Assembly (NCBI RefSeq): GCF_000210295.1
Contig: NC_026741.1
Location: 310,001 to 374,000, forward strand
DNA length: 64,000 nt
From: Trypanosoma brucei gambiense DAL972
Taxonomy: Eukaryota; Euglenozoa; Kinetoplastea; Trypanosomatida; Trypanosomatidae
Direction of reading: 5' to 3'
Positions 1 through 10,204 of the stretch are shown here, in pieces. The notes below the pieces were generated by a model, which saw only the letters and a program-made list of their open reading frames with translations, did no database searches and was not told where the DNA came from. The first letter of the stretch is position 1, and each line of letters opens with the position of its first letter. A program made the translations under genes and the position numbers.

Positions 1-350
1 ATTCCGATACACATCTATTATTCCATACAAAAGGGTAGGAAAGCAAGTTATGAAGTTTCCCTGCCTCCTTCCCCATTTTTCCCTCCTTCCTTGCTGTCTT
101 GTTGTCAGCCCTGTGCGCAAAAATTACCGTTATTGTATATGAGATCGGCCATGGTGGTAGAAACTTTTTCCGGGAGTATGGTCAGTGTGTATTTCCTCTT
201 GTATTTGCTTGTGTTTATGCGTGTGTGTGTTTGTGCTGGAGCCGAAGGGAGAGAAGGGGAACTTTTAACGGCAACCAGACAGTGAAGAAACTTAGAAACG
301 GACGATTGGCATAGATTTAACACAAGTTGAATGACGGCTGCAGCTCTAGG

Positions 351-356
351 AAAAAA
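351..356 (-). terminator. Pol III terminator of 5S gene (T6)
   Basis: Six A on the plus strand are six T in the non-template strand of the minus-strand 5S gene, four bases after its 3' end. The same element lies 10 to 5 bases before the plus-strand start of every 5S copy, including the truncated one. Runs of four or more T are the usual Pol III stop. Confidence 0.85.
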
Positions 357-360
357 GTTT

Positions 361-482
361 GGGAGAGTACAACACCCCGGGTTCCAGCGCCATCACTGAT
401 CGCCGTACTAACGAGGCCTGTGGCCGCTTAACTTCACAAATCGGACGGGATATGGTGCATTCGGCCAAGTATGGTCGTACCC
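361..482 (-). rRNA. 5S rRNA, copy 1
   Basis: 122 nt. Read on the minus strand it begins GGGTACGACC and ends TACTCTCCC, with the internal control region typical of kinetoplastid 5S genes. Sequence equals the array consensus. Followed in the transcript direction by a T6 terminator (351-356). The spacer to its left is the gtgtattt/taacggc subtype. Confidence 0.96.
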
Positions 483-564
483 GACGTCCGGTAAACCGAA
501 TGCGTGCATTTATTCCGATACCCGTCAAACTTGTTCATGAGGGATTTGAAGTGTAGGAGACGCG

Positions 565-579
565 AAAAAAAAAAAAAAA
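565..579 (-). terminator. Upstream T-tract, possible back-up Pol III terminator
   Basis: A run of 15 A (T15 in the 5S transcript direction) lies 83 bp before the 5' end of copy 1. Equivalent tracts of 10-15 bases occur in each unit. A transcript reading through the T6 of one gene would meet this tract before entering the next gene. The role is inferred from position only. Confidence 0.4.
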
Positions 580-1101
580 GAAAAGAAGAAAAGCACCTTT
601 CTTACCACTCCATACCATCCCCCCTCCAGCACCTACAGACACCATTTCCATCACACTACACCACACTAAAAAGTGGAAGAAAACATAACTTTCCTCTGAG
701 TCCGGAGTGGGTGGGGGAGGTTGGGGGCGGATGAAACAGCCGTTCCGATGCACATCTATTATTCCATACAAAAGGGTAGGAAAGCAAGTTATGAAGTTTC
801 CCTGCCTCCTTCCCCATTTTTCCCTCCTTCCTTGCTGTCTTGTTGTCAGCCCTGTGCGCAAAAATTACCGTTATTGTATATGAGATCGGCCATGGTGGTA
901 GCAACTTTTTCCGGGAGTATGGTCAGTGTGTGTTTCCTCTTGTATTTGCTTGTGTTTATGCGTGTGTGTGTTTGTGCTGGAGCCGAAGGGAGAGAAGGGG
1001 AACTTTTAATGGCAACCAGACAGTGAAGAAACTTAGAAACGGACGATTGGCATAGATTTAACACAAGTTGAATGACGGCTGCAGCTCTAGGAAAAAAGTT
1101 T

Positions 1102-1223
1102 GGGAGAGTACAACACCCCGGGTTCCAGCGCCATCACTGATCGCCGTACTAACGAGGCCTGTGGCCGCTTAACTTCACAAATCGGACGGGATATGGTGCA
1201 TTCGGCCAAGTATGGTCGTACCC
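1102..1223 (-). rRNA. 5S rRNA, copy 2
   Basis: Consensus 122 nt gene, 741 bp from copy 1. The spacer on its low-coordinate side is the gtagcaac/taatggc subtype, and cacgacac follows on the other side. Confidence 0.96.
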
Positions 1224-1841
1224 GACGTCCGGTAAACCGAATGCGTGCATTTATTCCGATACCCGTCAAACTTGTTCATGAGGGATTTGAAGTGTAGGAG
1301 ACGCGAAAAAAAAAAAAAAGAAAAGAAGAAAAGCACCTTTCTTACCACTCCATACCATCCCCCCTCCAGCACCTACAGACACCATTTCCATCACACTACA
1401 CGACACTAAAAAGTGGAAGAAAACATAACTTTCCTCTGAGTCCGGAGTGGGTGGGGGAGGTTGGGGGCGGATGAAACAGCCGTTCCGATGCACATCTATT
1501 ATTCCATACAAAAGGGTAGGAAAGCAAGTTATGAAGTTTCCCTGCCTCCTTCCCCATTTTTCCCTCCTTCCTTGCTGTCTTGTTGTCAGCCCTGTGCGCA
1601 AAAATTACCGTTATTGTATATGAGATCGGCCATGGTGGTAGCAACTTTTTCCGGGAGTATGGTCAGTGTGTGTTTCCTCTTGTATTTGCTTGTGTTTATG
1701 CGTGTGTGTGTTTGTGCTGGAGCCGAAGGGAGAGAAGGGGAACTTTTAATGGCAACCAGACAGTGAAGAAACTTAGAAACGGACGATTGGCATAGATTTA
1801 ACACAAGTTGAATGACGGCTGCAGCTCTAGGAAAAAAGTTT

Positions 1842-1963
1842 GGGAGAGTACAACACCCCGGGTTCCAGCGCCATCACTGATCGCCGTACTAACGAGGCCT
1901 GTGGCCGCTTAACTTCACAAATCGGACGGGATATGGTGCATTCGGCCAAGTATGGTCGTACCC
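1842..1963 (-). rRNA. 5S rRNA, copy 3
   Basis: Consensus gene, 740 bp from copy 2. The spacer to its right switches to caccacac and carries the first pure G-tract (11 G), replacing the interrupted gggggagg form. Confidence 0.96.
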
Positions 1964-2584
1964 GACGTCCGGTAAACCGAATGCGTGCATTTATTCCGAT
2001 ACCCGTCAAACTTGTTCATGAGGGATTTGAAGTGTAGGAGACGCGAAAAAAAAAAAAAAGAAAAGAAGAAAAGCACCTTTCTTACCACTCCATACCATCC
2101 CCCCTCCAGCACCTACAGACACCATTTCCATCACACTACACCACACTAAAAAGTGGAAGAAAACATAACTTTCCTCTGAGTCCGGAGTGGGTGGGGGGGG
2201 GGGTTGGGGGCGGATGAAACAGCCGTTCCGATGCACATCTATTATTCCATACAAAAGGGTAGGAAAGCAAGTTATGAAGTTTCCCTGCCTCCTTCCCCAT
2301 TTTTCCCTCCTTCCTTGCTGTCTTGTTGTCAGCCCTGTGCGCAAAAATTACCGTTATTGTATATGAGATCGGCCATGGTGGTAGAAACTTTTTCCGGGAG
2401 TATGGTCAGTGTGTATTTCCTCTTGTATTTGCTTGTGTTTATGCGTGTGTGTGTTTGTGCTGGAGCCGAAGGGAGAGAAGGGGAACTTTTAACGGCAACC
2501 AGACAGTGAAGAAACTTAGAAACGGACGATTGGCATAGATTTAACACAAGTTGAATGACGGCTGCAGCTCTAGGAAAAAAGTTT

Positions 2585-2706
2585 GGGAGAGTACAACACC
2601 CCGGGTTCCAGCGCCATCACTGATCGCCGTACTAACGAGGCCTGTGGCCGCTTAACTTCACAAATCGGACGGGATATGGTGCATTCGGCCAAGTATGGTC
2701 GTACCC
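2585..2706 (-). rRNA. 5S rRNA, copy 4
   Basis: Consensus gene, 743 bp from copy 3. Its left spacer has the gtgtattt form shared only with the first and the last spacers of the array; the spacer to the right has 12 G. Confidence 0.96.
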
Positions 2707-3327
2707 GACGTCCGGTAAACCGAATGCGTGCATTTATTCCGATACCCGTCAAACTTGTTCATGAGGGATTTGAAGTGTAGGAGACGCGAAAAAAAAAAAA
2801 AGAAAAGAAGAAAAGCACCTTTCTTACCACTCCATACCATCCCCCCTCCAGCACCTACAGACACCATTTCCATCACACTACACCACACTAAAAAGTGGAA
2901 GAAAACATAACTTTCCTCTGAGTCCGGAGTGGGTGGGGGGGGGGGGTTGGGGGCGGATGAAACAGCCGTTCCGATGCACATCTATTATTCCATACAAAAG
3001 GGTAGGAAAGCAAGTTATGAAGTTTCCCTGCCTCCTTCCCCATTTTTCCCTCCTTCCTTGCTGTCTTGTTGTCAGCCCTGTGCGCAAAAATTACCGTTAT
3101 TGTATATGAGATCGGCCATGGTGGTAGAAACTTTTTCCGGGAGTATGGTCAGTGTGTGTTTCCTCTTGTATTTGCTTGTGTTTATGCGTGTGTGTGTTTG
3201 TGCTGGAGCCGAAGGGAGAGAAGGGGAACTTTTAACGGCAACCAGACAGTGAAGAAACTTAGAAACGGACGATTGGCATAGATTTAACACAAGTTGAATG
3301 ACGGCTGCAGCTCTAGGAAAAAAGTTT

Positions 3328-3449
3328 GGGAGAGTACAACACCCCGGGTTCCAGCGCCATCACTGATCGCCGTACTAACGAGGCCTGTGGCCGCTTAACT
3401 TCACAAATCGGACGGGATATGGTGCATTCGGCCAAGTATGGTCGTACCC
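3328..3449 (-). rRNA. 5S rRNA, copy 5
   Basis: Consensus gene, 743 bp from copy 4. Right-hand G-tract is 13 G. Confidence 0.96.
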
Positions 3450-4072
3450 GACGTCCGGTAAACCGAATGCGTGCATTTATTCCGATACCCGTCAAACTTG
3501 TTCATGAGGGATTTGAAGTGTAGGAGACGCGAAAAAAAAAAAAAAGAAAAGAAGAAAAGCACCTTTCTTACCACTCCATACCATCCCCCCTCCAGCACCT
3601 ACAGACACCATTTCCATCACACTACACCACACTAAAAAGTGGAAGAAAACATAACTTTCCTCTGAGTCCGGAGTGGGTGGGGGGGGGGGGGTTGGGGGCG
3701 GATGAAACAGCCGTTCCGATGCACATCTATTATTCCATACAAAAGGGTAGGAAAGCAAGTTATGAAGTTTCCCTGCCTCCTTCCCCATTTTTCCCTCCTT
3801 CCTTGCTGTCTTGTTGTCAGCCCTGTGCGCAAAAATTACCGTTATTGTATATGAGATCGGCCATGGTGGTAGAAACTTTTTCCGGGAGTATGGTCAGTGT
3901 GTGTTTCCTCTTGTATTTGCTTGTGTTTATGCGTGTGTGTGTTTGTGCTGGAGCCGAAGGGAGAGAAGGGGAACTTTTAACGGCAACCAGACAGTGAAGA
4001 AACTTAGAAACGGACGATTGGCATAGATTTAACACAAGTTGAATGACGGCTGCAGCTCTAGGAAAAAAGTTT

Positions 4073-4194
4073 GGGAGAGTACAACACCCCGGGTTCCAGC
4101 GCCATCACTGATCGCCGTACTAACGAGGCCTGTGGCCGCTTAACTTCACAAATCGGACGGGATATGGTGCATTCGGCCAAGTATGGTCGTACCC
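4073..4194 (-). rRNA. 5S rRNA, copy 6
   Basis: Consensus gene, 745 bp from copy 5. Right-hand G-tract is 14 G, the longest in the array. Confidence 0.96.
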
Positions 4195-4818
4195 GACGTC
4201 CGGTAAACCGAATGCGTGCATTTATTCCGATACCCGTCAAACTTGTTCATGAGGGATTTGAAGTGTAGGAGACGCGAAAAAAAAAAAAAAGAAAAGAAGA
4301 AAAGCACCTTTCTTACCACTCCATACCATCCCCCCTCCAGCACCTACAGACACCATTTCCATCACACTACACCACACTAAAAAGTGGAAGAAAACATAAC
4401 TTTCCTCTGAGTCCGGAGTGGGTGGGGGGGGGGGGGGTTGGGGGCGGATGAAACAGCCGTTCCGATGCACATCTATTATTCCATACAAAAGGGTAGGAAA
4501 GCAAGTTATGAAGTTTCCCTGCCTCCTTCCCCATTTTTCCCTCCTTCCTTGCTGTCTTGTTGTCAGCCCTGTGCGCAAAAATTACCGTTATTGTATATGA
4601 GATCGGCCATGGTGGTAGAAACTTTTTCCGGGAGTATGGTCAGTGTGTGTTTCCTCTTGTATTTGCTTGTGTTTATGCGTGTGTGTGTTTGTGCTGGAGC
4701 CGAAGGGAGAGAAGGGGAACTTTTAACGGCAACCAGACAGTGAAGAAACTTAGAAACGGACGATTGGCATAGATTTAACACAAGTTGAATGACGGCTGCA
4801 GCTCTAGGAAAAAAGTTT

Positions 4819-4940
4819 GGGAGAGTACAACACCCCGGGTTCCAGCGCCATCACTGATCGCCGTACTAACGAGGCCTGTGGCCGCTTAACTTCACAAATC
4901 GGACGGGATATGGTGCATTCGGCCAAGTATGGTCGTACCC
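4819..4940 (-). rRNA. 5S rRNA, copy 7
   Basis: Consensus gene, 746 bp from copy 6. It sits at the subtype switch: gtagaaac/taacggc on its left, cacgacac and an interrupted G-tract on its right. Confidence 0.96.
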
Positions 4941-5558
4941 GACGTCCGGTAAACCGAATGCGTGCATTTATTCCGATACCCGTCAAACTTGTTCATGAGG
5001 GATTTGAAGTGTAGGAGACGCGAAAAAAAAAAAAAAGAAAAGAAGAAAAGCACCTTTCTTACCACTCCATACCATCCCCCCTCCAGCACCTACAGACACC
5101 ATTTCCATCACACTACACGACACTAAAAAGTGGAAGAAAACATAACTTTCCTCTGAGTCCGGAGTGGGTGGGGGAGGTTGGGGGCGGATGAAACAGCCGT
5201 TCCGATGCACATCTATTATTCCATACAAAAGGGTAGGAAAGCAAGTTATGAAGTTTCCCTGCCTCCTTCCCCATTTTTCCCTCCTTCCTTGCTGTCTTGT
5301 TGTCAGCCCTGTGCGCAAAAATTACCGTTATTGTATATGAGATCGGCCATGGTGGTAGCAACTTTTTCCGGGAGTATGGTCAGTGTGTGTTTCCTCTTGT
5401 ATTTGCTTGTGTTTATGCGTGTGTGTGTTTGTGCTGGAGCCGAAGGGAGAGAAGGGGAACTTTTAATGGCAACCAGACAGTGAAGAAACTTAGAAACGGA
5501 CGATTGGCATAGATTTAACACAAGTTGAATGACGGCTGCAGCTCTAGGAAAAAAGTTT

Positions 5559-5680
5559 GGGAGAGTACAACACCCCGGGTTCCAGCGCCATCACTGATCG
5601 CCGTACTAACGAGGCCTGTGGCCGCTTAACTTCACAAATCGGACGGGATATGGTGCATTCGGCCAAGTATGGTCGTACCC
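5559..5680 (-). rRNA. 5S rRNA, copy 8
   Basis: Consensus gene, 740 bp from copy 7. Its 5' flank has the shortest A-tract of the array (10 A, 5763-5772), and the next unit is the shortest at 736 bp. Confidence 0.96.
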
Positions 5681-6294
5681 GACGTCCGGTAAACCGAATG
5701 CGTGCATTTATTCCGATACCCGTCAAACTTGTTCATGAGGGATTTGAAGTGTAGGAGACGCGAAAAAAAAAAGAAAAGAAGAAAAGCACCTTTCTTACCA
5801 CTCCATACCATCCCCCCTCCAGCACCTACAGACACCATTTCCATCACACTACACGACACTAAAAAGTGGAAGAAAACATAACTTTCCTCTGAGTCCGGAG
5901 TGGGTGGGGGAGGTTGGGGGCGGATGAAACAGCCGTTCCGATGCACATCTATTATTCCATACAAAAGGGTAGGAAAGCAAGTTATGAAGTTTCCCTGCCT
6001 CCTTCCCCATTTTTCCCTCCTTCCTTGCTGTCGTGTTGTCAGCCCTGTGCGCAAAAATTACCGTTATTGTATATGAGATCGGCCATGGTGGTAGCAACTT
6101 TTTCCGGGAGTATGGTCAGTGTGTGTTTCCTCTTGTATTTGCTTGTGTTTATGCGTGTGTGTGTTTGTGCTGGAGCCGAAGGGAGAGAAGGGGAACTTTT
6201 AATGGCAACCAGACAGTGAAGAAACTTAGAAACGGACGATTGGCATAGATTTAACACAAGTTGAATGACGGCTGCAGCTCTAGGAAAAAAGTTT

Positions 6295-6416
6295 GGGAGA
6301 GTACAACACCCCGGGTTCCAGCGCCATCACTGATCGCCGTACTAACGAGGCCTGTGGCCGCTTAACTTCACAAACCGGACGGGATATGGTGCATTCGGCC
6401 AAGTATGGTCGTACCC
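6295..6416 (-). rRNA. 5S rRNA, copy 9 (one substitution)
   Basis: Same as the consensus except T to C at plus-strand position 6375 (A to G in the RNA). The unit also carries cgtgttgtcag on its left (6031-6041), shared with the last unit of the array, and taggggacgcg on its right. Confidence 0.95.
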
Positions 6417-7033
6417 GACGTCCGGTAAACCGAATGCGTGCATTTATTCCGATACCCGTCAAACTTGTTCATGAGGGATTTGAAGTGTAGGGGACGCGAA
6501 AAAAAAAAAAAGAAAAGAAGAAAAGCACCTTTCTTACCACTCCATACCATCCCCCCTCCAGCACCTACAGACACCATTTCCATCACACTACACGACACTA
6601 AAAAGTGGAAGAAAACATAACTTTCCTCTGAGTCCGGAGTGGGTGGGGGAGGTTGGGGGCGGATGAAACAGCCGTTCCGATGCACATCTATTATTCCATA
6701 CAAAAGGGTAGGAAAGCAAGTTATGAAGTTTCCCTGCCTCCTTCCCCATTTTTCCCTCCTTCCTTGCTGTCTTGTTGTCAGCCCTGTGCGCAAAAATTAC
6801 CGTTATTGTATATGAGATCGGCCATGGTGGTAGCAACTTTTTCCGGGAGTATGGTCAGTGTGTGTTTCCTCTTGTATTTGCTTGTGTTTATGCGTGTGTG
6901 TGTTTGTGCTGGAGCCGAAGGGAGAGAAGGGGAACTTTTAATGGCAACCAGACAGTGAAGAAACTTAGAAACGGACGATTGGCATAGATTTAACACAAGT
7001 TGAATGACGGCTGCAGCTCTAGGAAAAAAGTTT

Positions 7034-7155
7034 GGGAGAGTACAACACCCCGGGTTCCAGCGCCATCACTGATCGCCGTACTAACGAGGCCTGTGGCCGC
7101 TTAACTTCACAAATCGGACGGGATATGGTGCATTCGGCCAAGTATGGTCGTACCC
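7034..7155 (-). rRNA. 5S rRNA, copy 10
   Basis: Consensus gene, 739 bp from copy 9; gtagcaac/taatggc spacer. Confidence 0.96.
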
Positions 7156-7773
7156 GACGTCCGGTAAACCGAATGCGTGCATTTATTCCGATACCCGTCA
7201 AACTTGTTCATGAGGGATTTGAAGTGTAGGAGACGCGAAAAAAAAAAAAAAGAAAAGAAGAAAAGCACCTTTCTTACCACTCCATACCATCCCCCCTCCA
7301 GCACCTACAGACACCATTTCCATCACACTACACGACACTAAAAAGTGGAAGAAAACATAACTTTCCTCTGAGTCCGGAGTGGGTGGGGGAGGTTGGGGGC
7401 GGATGAAACAGCCGTTCCGATGCACATCTATTATTCCATACAAAAGGGTAGGAAAGCAAGTTATGAAGTTTTCCTGCCTCCTTCCCCATTTTTCCCTCCT
7501 TCCTTGCTGTCTTGTTGTCAGCCCTGTGCGCAAAAATTACCGTTATTGTATATGAGATCGGCCATGGTGGTAGCAACTTTTTCCGGGAGTATGGTCAGTG
7601 TGTGTTTCCTCTTGTATTTGCTTGTGTTTATGCGTGTGTGTGTTTGTGCTGGAGCCGAAGGGAGAGAAGGGGAACTTTTAATGGCAACCAGACAGTGAAG
7701 AAACTTAGAAACGGACGATTGGCATAGATTTAACACAAGTTGAATGACGGCTGCAGCTCTAGGAAAAAAGTTT

Positions 7774-7895
7774 GGGAGAGTACAACACCCCGGGTTCCAG
7801 CGCCATCACTGATCGCCGTACTAACGAGGCCTGTGGCCGCTTAACTTCACAAATCGGACGGGATATGGTGCATTCGGCCAAGTATGGTCGTACCC
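7774..7895 (-). rRNA. 5S rRNA, copy 11
   Basis: Consensus gene, 740 bp from copy 10. The spacer before it has one private change, gttttcctgcc for gtttccctgcc, near 7469. Confidence 0.96.
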
Positions 7896-8513
7896 GACGT
7901 CCGGTAAACCGAATGCGTGCATTTATTCCGATACCCGTCAAACTTGTTCATGAGGGATTTGAAGTGTAGGAGACGCGAAAAAAAAAAAAAAGAAAAGAAG
8001 AAAAGCACCTTTCTTACCACTCCATACCATCCCCCCTCCAGCACCTACAGACACCATTTCCATCACACTACACGACACTAAAAAGTGGAAGAAAACATAA
8101 CTTTCCTCTGAGTCCGGAGTGGGTGGGGGAGGTTGGGGGCGGATGAAACAGCCGTTCCGATGCACATCTATTATTCCATACAAAAGGGTAGGAAAGCAAG
8201 TTATGAAGTTTCCCTGCCTCCTTCCCCATTTTTCCCTCCTTCCTTGCTGTCTTGTTGTCAGCCCTGTGCGCAAAAATTACCGTTATTGTATATGAGATCG
8301 GCCATGGTGGTAGCAACTTTTTCCGGGAGTATGGTCAGTGTGTGTTTCCTCTTGTATTTGCTTGTGTTTATGCGTGTGTGTGTTTGTGCTGGAGCCGAAG
8401 GGAGAGAAGGGGAACTTTTAATGGCAACCAGACAGTGAAGAAACTTAGAAACGGACGATTGGCATAGATTTAACACAAGTTGAATGACGGCTGCAGCTCT
8501 AGGAAAAAAGTTT

Positions 8514-8635
8514 GGGAGAGTACAACACCCCGGGTTCCAGCGCCATCACTGATCGCCGTACTAACGAGGCCTGTGGCCGCTTAACTTCACAAATCGGACG
8601 GGATATGGGGCATTCGGCCAAGTATGGTCGTACCC
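8514..8635 (-). rRNA. 5S rRNA, copy 12 (one substitution)
   Basis: One change inside the gene, T to G at plus position 8609 (A to C in the RNA), and one in the 5' flank at 8654 (T to A). This is the last complete copy before the assembly gap. Confidence 0.95.
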
Positions 8636-9223
8636 GACGTCCGGTAAACCGAAAGCGTGCATTTATTCCGATACCCGTCAAACTTGTTCATGAGGGATTT
8701 GAAGTGTAGGAGACGCGAAAAAAAAAAAAAAGAAAAGAAGAAAAGCACCTTTCTTACCACTCCATACCATCCCCCCTCCAGCACCTACAGACACCATTTC
8801 CATCACACTACACGACACTAAAAAGTGGAAGAAAACATAACTTTCCTCTGAGTCCGGAGTGGGTGGGGGAGGTTGGGGGCGGATGAAACAGCCGTTCCGA
8901 TGCACATCTATTATTCCATACAAAAGGGTAGGAAAGCAAGTTATGAAGTTTCCCTGCCTCCTTCCCCATTTTTCCCTCCTTCCTTGCTGTCTTGTTGTCA
9001 GCCCTGTGCGCAAAAATTACCGTTATTGTATATGAGATCGGCCATGGTGGTAGCAACTTTTTCCGGGAGTATGGTCAGTGTGTGTTTCCTCTTGTATTTG
9101 CTTGTGTTTATGCGTGTGTGTGTTTGTGCCGGACCCAAGGGAAACGAAGGGAAATTTTAATGGAAACCAGACTGTGAAGAACCCTTAAAACCGACCACTG
9201 GCCTAGAATTTACCACACGTTGA

Positions 9224-9323
9224 NNNNNNNNNNNNNNNNNNNNNNNNNNNNNNNNNNNNNNNNNNNNNNNNNNNNNNNNNNNNNNNNNNNNNNNNNNNNN
9301 NNNNNNNNNNNNNNNNNNNNNNN
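9224..9323. other. Assembly gap (100 N) replacing a 5S copy
   Basis: Exactly 100 N. The flanking phase of the repeat shows that one 5S gene lies in the gap. Aligning both flanks to a 740 bp unit gives a true missing length of about 195 bp, or that plus whole units. The 95 bases just left of the gap differ from all other copies at many scattered positions, as at the end of a poor-quality read. Confidence 0.9.
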
Positions 9324-9898
9324 CAAACTTGTTCATGAGGGATTTGAAGTGTAGGGGACGCGAAAAAAAAAAAAAAGAAAAGAAGAAAAGCACCTTTCTT
9401 ACCACTCCATACCATCCCCCCTCCAGCACCTACAGACACCATTTCCATCACACTACACGACACTAAAAAGTGGAAGAAAACATAACTTTCCTCTGAGTCC
9501 GGAGTGGGTGGGGGAGGTTGGGGGCGGATGAAACAGCCGTTCCGATGCACATCTATTATTCCATACAAAAGGGTAGGAAAGCAAGTTATGAAGTTTCCCT
9601 GCCTCCTTCCCCATTTTTCCCTCCTTCCTTGCTGTCGTGTTGTCAGCCCTGTGCGCAAAAATTACCGTTATTGTATATGAGATCGGCCATGGTGGTAGAA
9701 ACTTTTTCCGGGAGTATGGTCAGTGTGTATTTCCTCTTGTATTTGCTTGTGTTTATGCGTGTGTGTGTTTGTGCTGGAGTCGAAGGGAGAGAAGGGGAAC
9801 TTTTAACGGCAACCAGACAGTGAAGAAACTTAGAAACGGACGATTGGCATAGATTTAACACAAGTTGAATGACGGCTGCAGCTCTAGGAAAAAAGTTT

Positions 9899-9924
9899 GG
9901 GAGAGTACAACACCCCGGGTTCCA
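9899..9924 (-). pseudogene. Truncated 5S rRNA (3' 26 nt only)
   Basis: The last array unit keeps its spacer, the T6 terminator and the final 26 nt of the 5S gene. At 9924 the sequence changes to the antisense ingi fragment. The internal control region is gone, so the copy cannot be transcribed from its own promoter. Confidence 0.93.
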
Positions 9925-10204
9925 CTGCATCCCGCGCAACGACGGAAAGGGATTCTCTTCCATATTACCGGACAGCAGCATCTTAGTGCGGATGATACTG
10001 CTGATGGCACGCTGGCACCTGTCCAGGGACCGACAAATGAAAATCAGTGTCCCAACAAGACGCTGCTGATCCCTGTGCTGTATGATGCCGTATCCGGAGC
10101 AAAGCAGTGTTCCCCGTGAAAGGAACGCTGCTGACTCTTGGCTTTCCCCGATGATACGGGGTACTGGACCCTGTCACTCGTTGAGGTTGCCGGTGTCGCC
10201 AGGG
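9920..10204 (-). mobile_element. Decayed 5' end of an ingi-type element, antisense
   Basis: Read on the minus strand from 10204 it begins CCCTGGCGACACCGG and then follows the RIME at 11416 base for base with scattered changes for about 250 bp. It runs past the point where a RIME switches to its 3' half and encodes MLLSG, NMEENPFP and then SLRGMQW. This continuation matches my memory of the full-length ingi reading frame, so it derives from ingi or a degenerate ingi-related element rather than RIME. It is cut after about 285 bp by fusion to 5S sequence. The hallmark stem is imperfect: ccctggc faces gacaggg (plus strand 10169-10175) instead of gccaggg. Confidence 0.8.

Larger units (their letters stand above)
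1..9924 (-). repeat. Tandem 5S rRNA gene array, unit about 740 bp
   Basis: Head-to-tail array whose units measure 736-746 bp from one 5S gene to the next. Each unit carries a 122 bp 5S gene on the minus strand, a GT-rich spacer, an A-tract of 10-15 bases and a G-rich tract. Spacer variants define subtypes: gtagaaac versus gtagcaac, gtgtattt versus gtgtgttt, taacggc versus taatggc, caccacac versus cacgacac. Size differences come almost only from the A-tract and G-tract. The window opens inside a unit, so the true left end is not seen. The right end is broken at 9924 by retroelement sequence. Protein-like open frames inside the units recur identically in each copy and are not genes. Confidence 0.97.

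Noticed and set aside
535..861. Open frames of 60-141 codons inside every 740-bp unit, on both strands
   Set aside because: They recur unchanged with the repeat, overlap the 5S gene or the spacer tracts, change frame with each A- or G-tract length and resemble no protein.
1..9924. Spliced-leader RNA array
   Set aside because: The conserved SL exon is absent. The conserved 122-nt segment is 5S rRNA and the unit is about 740 bp, not the roughly 1.4 kb SL unit of T. brucei.
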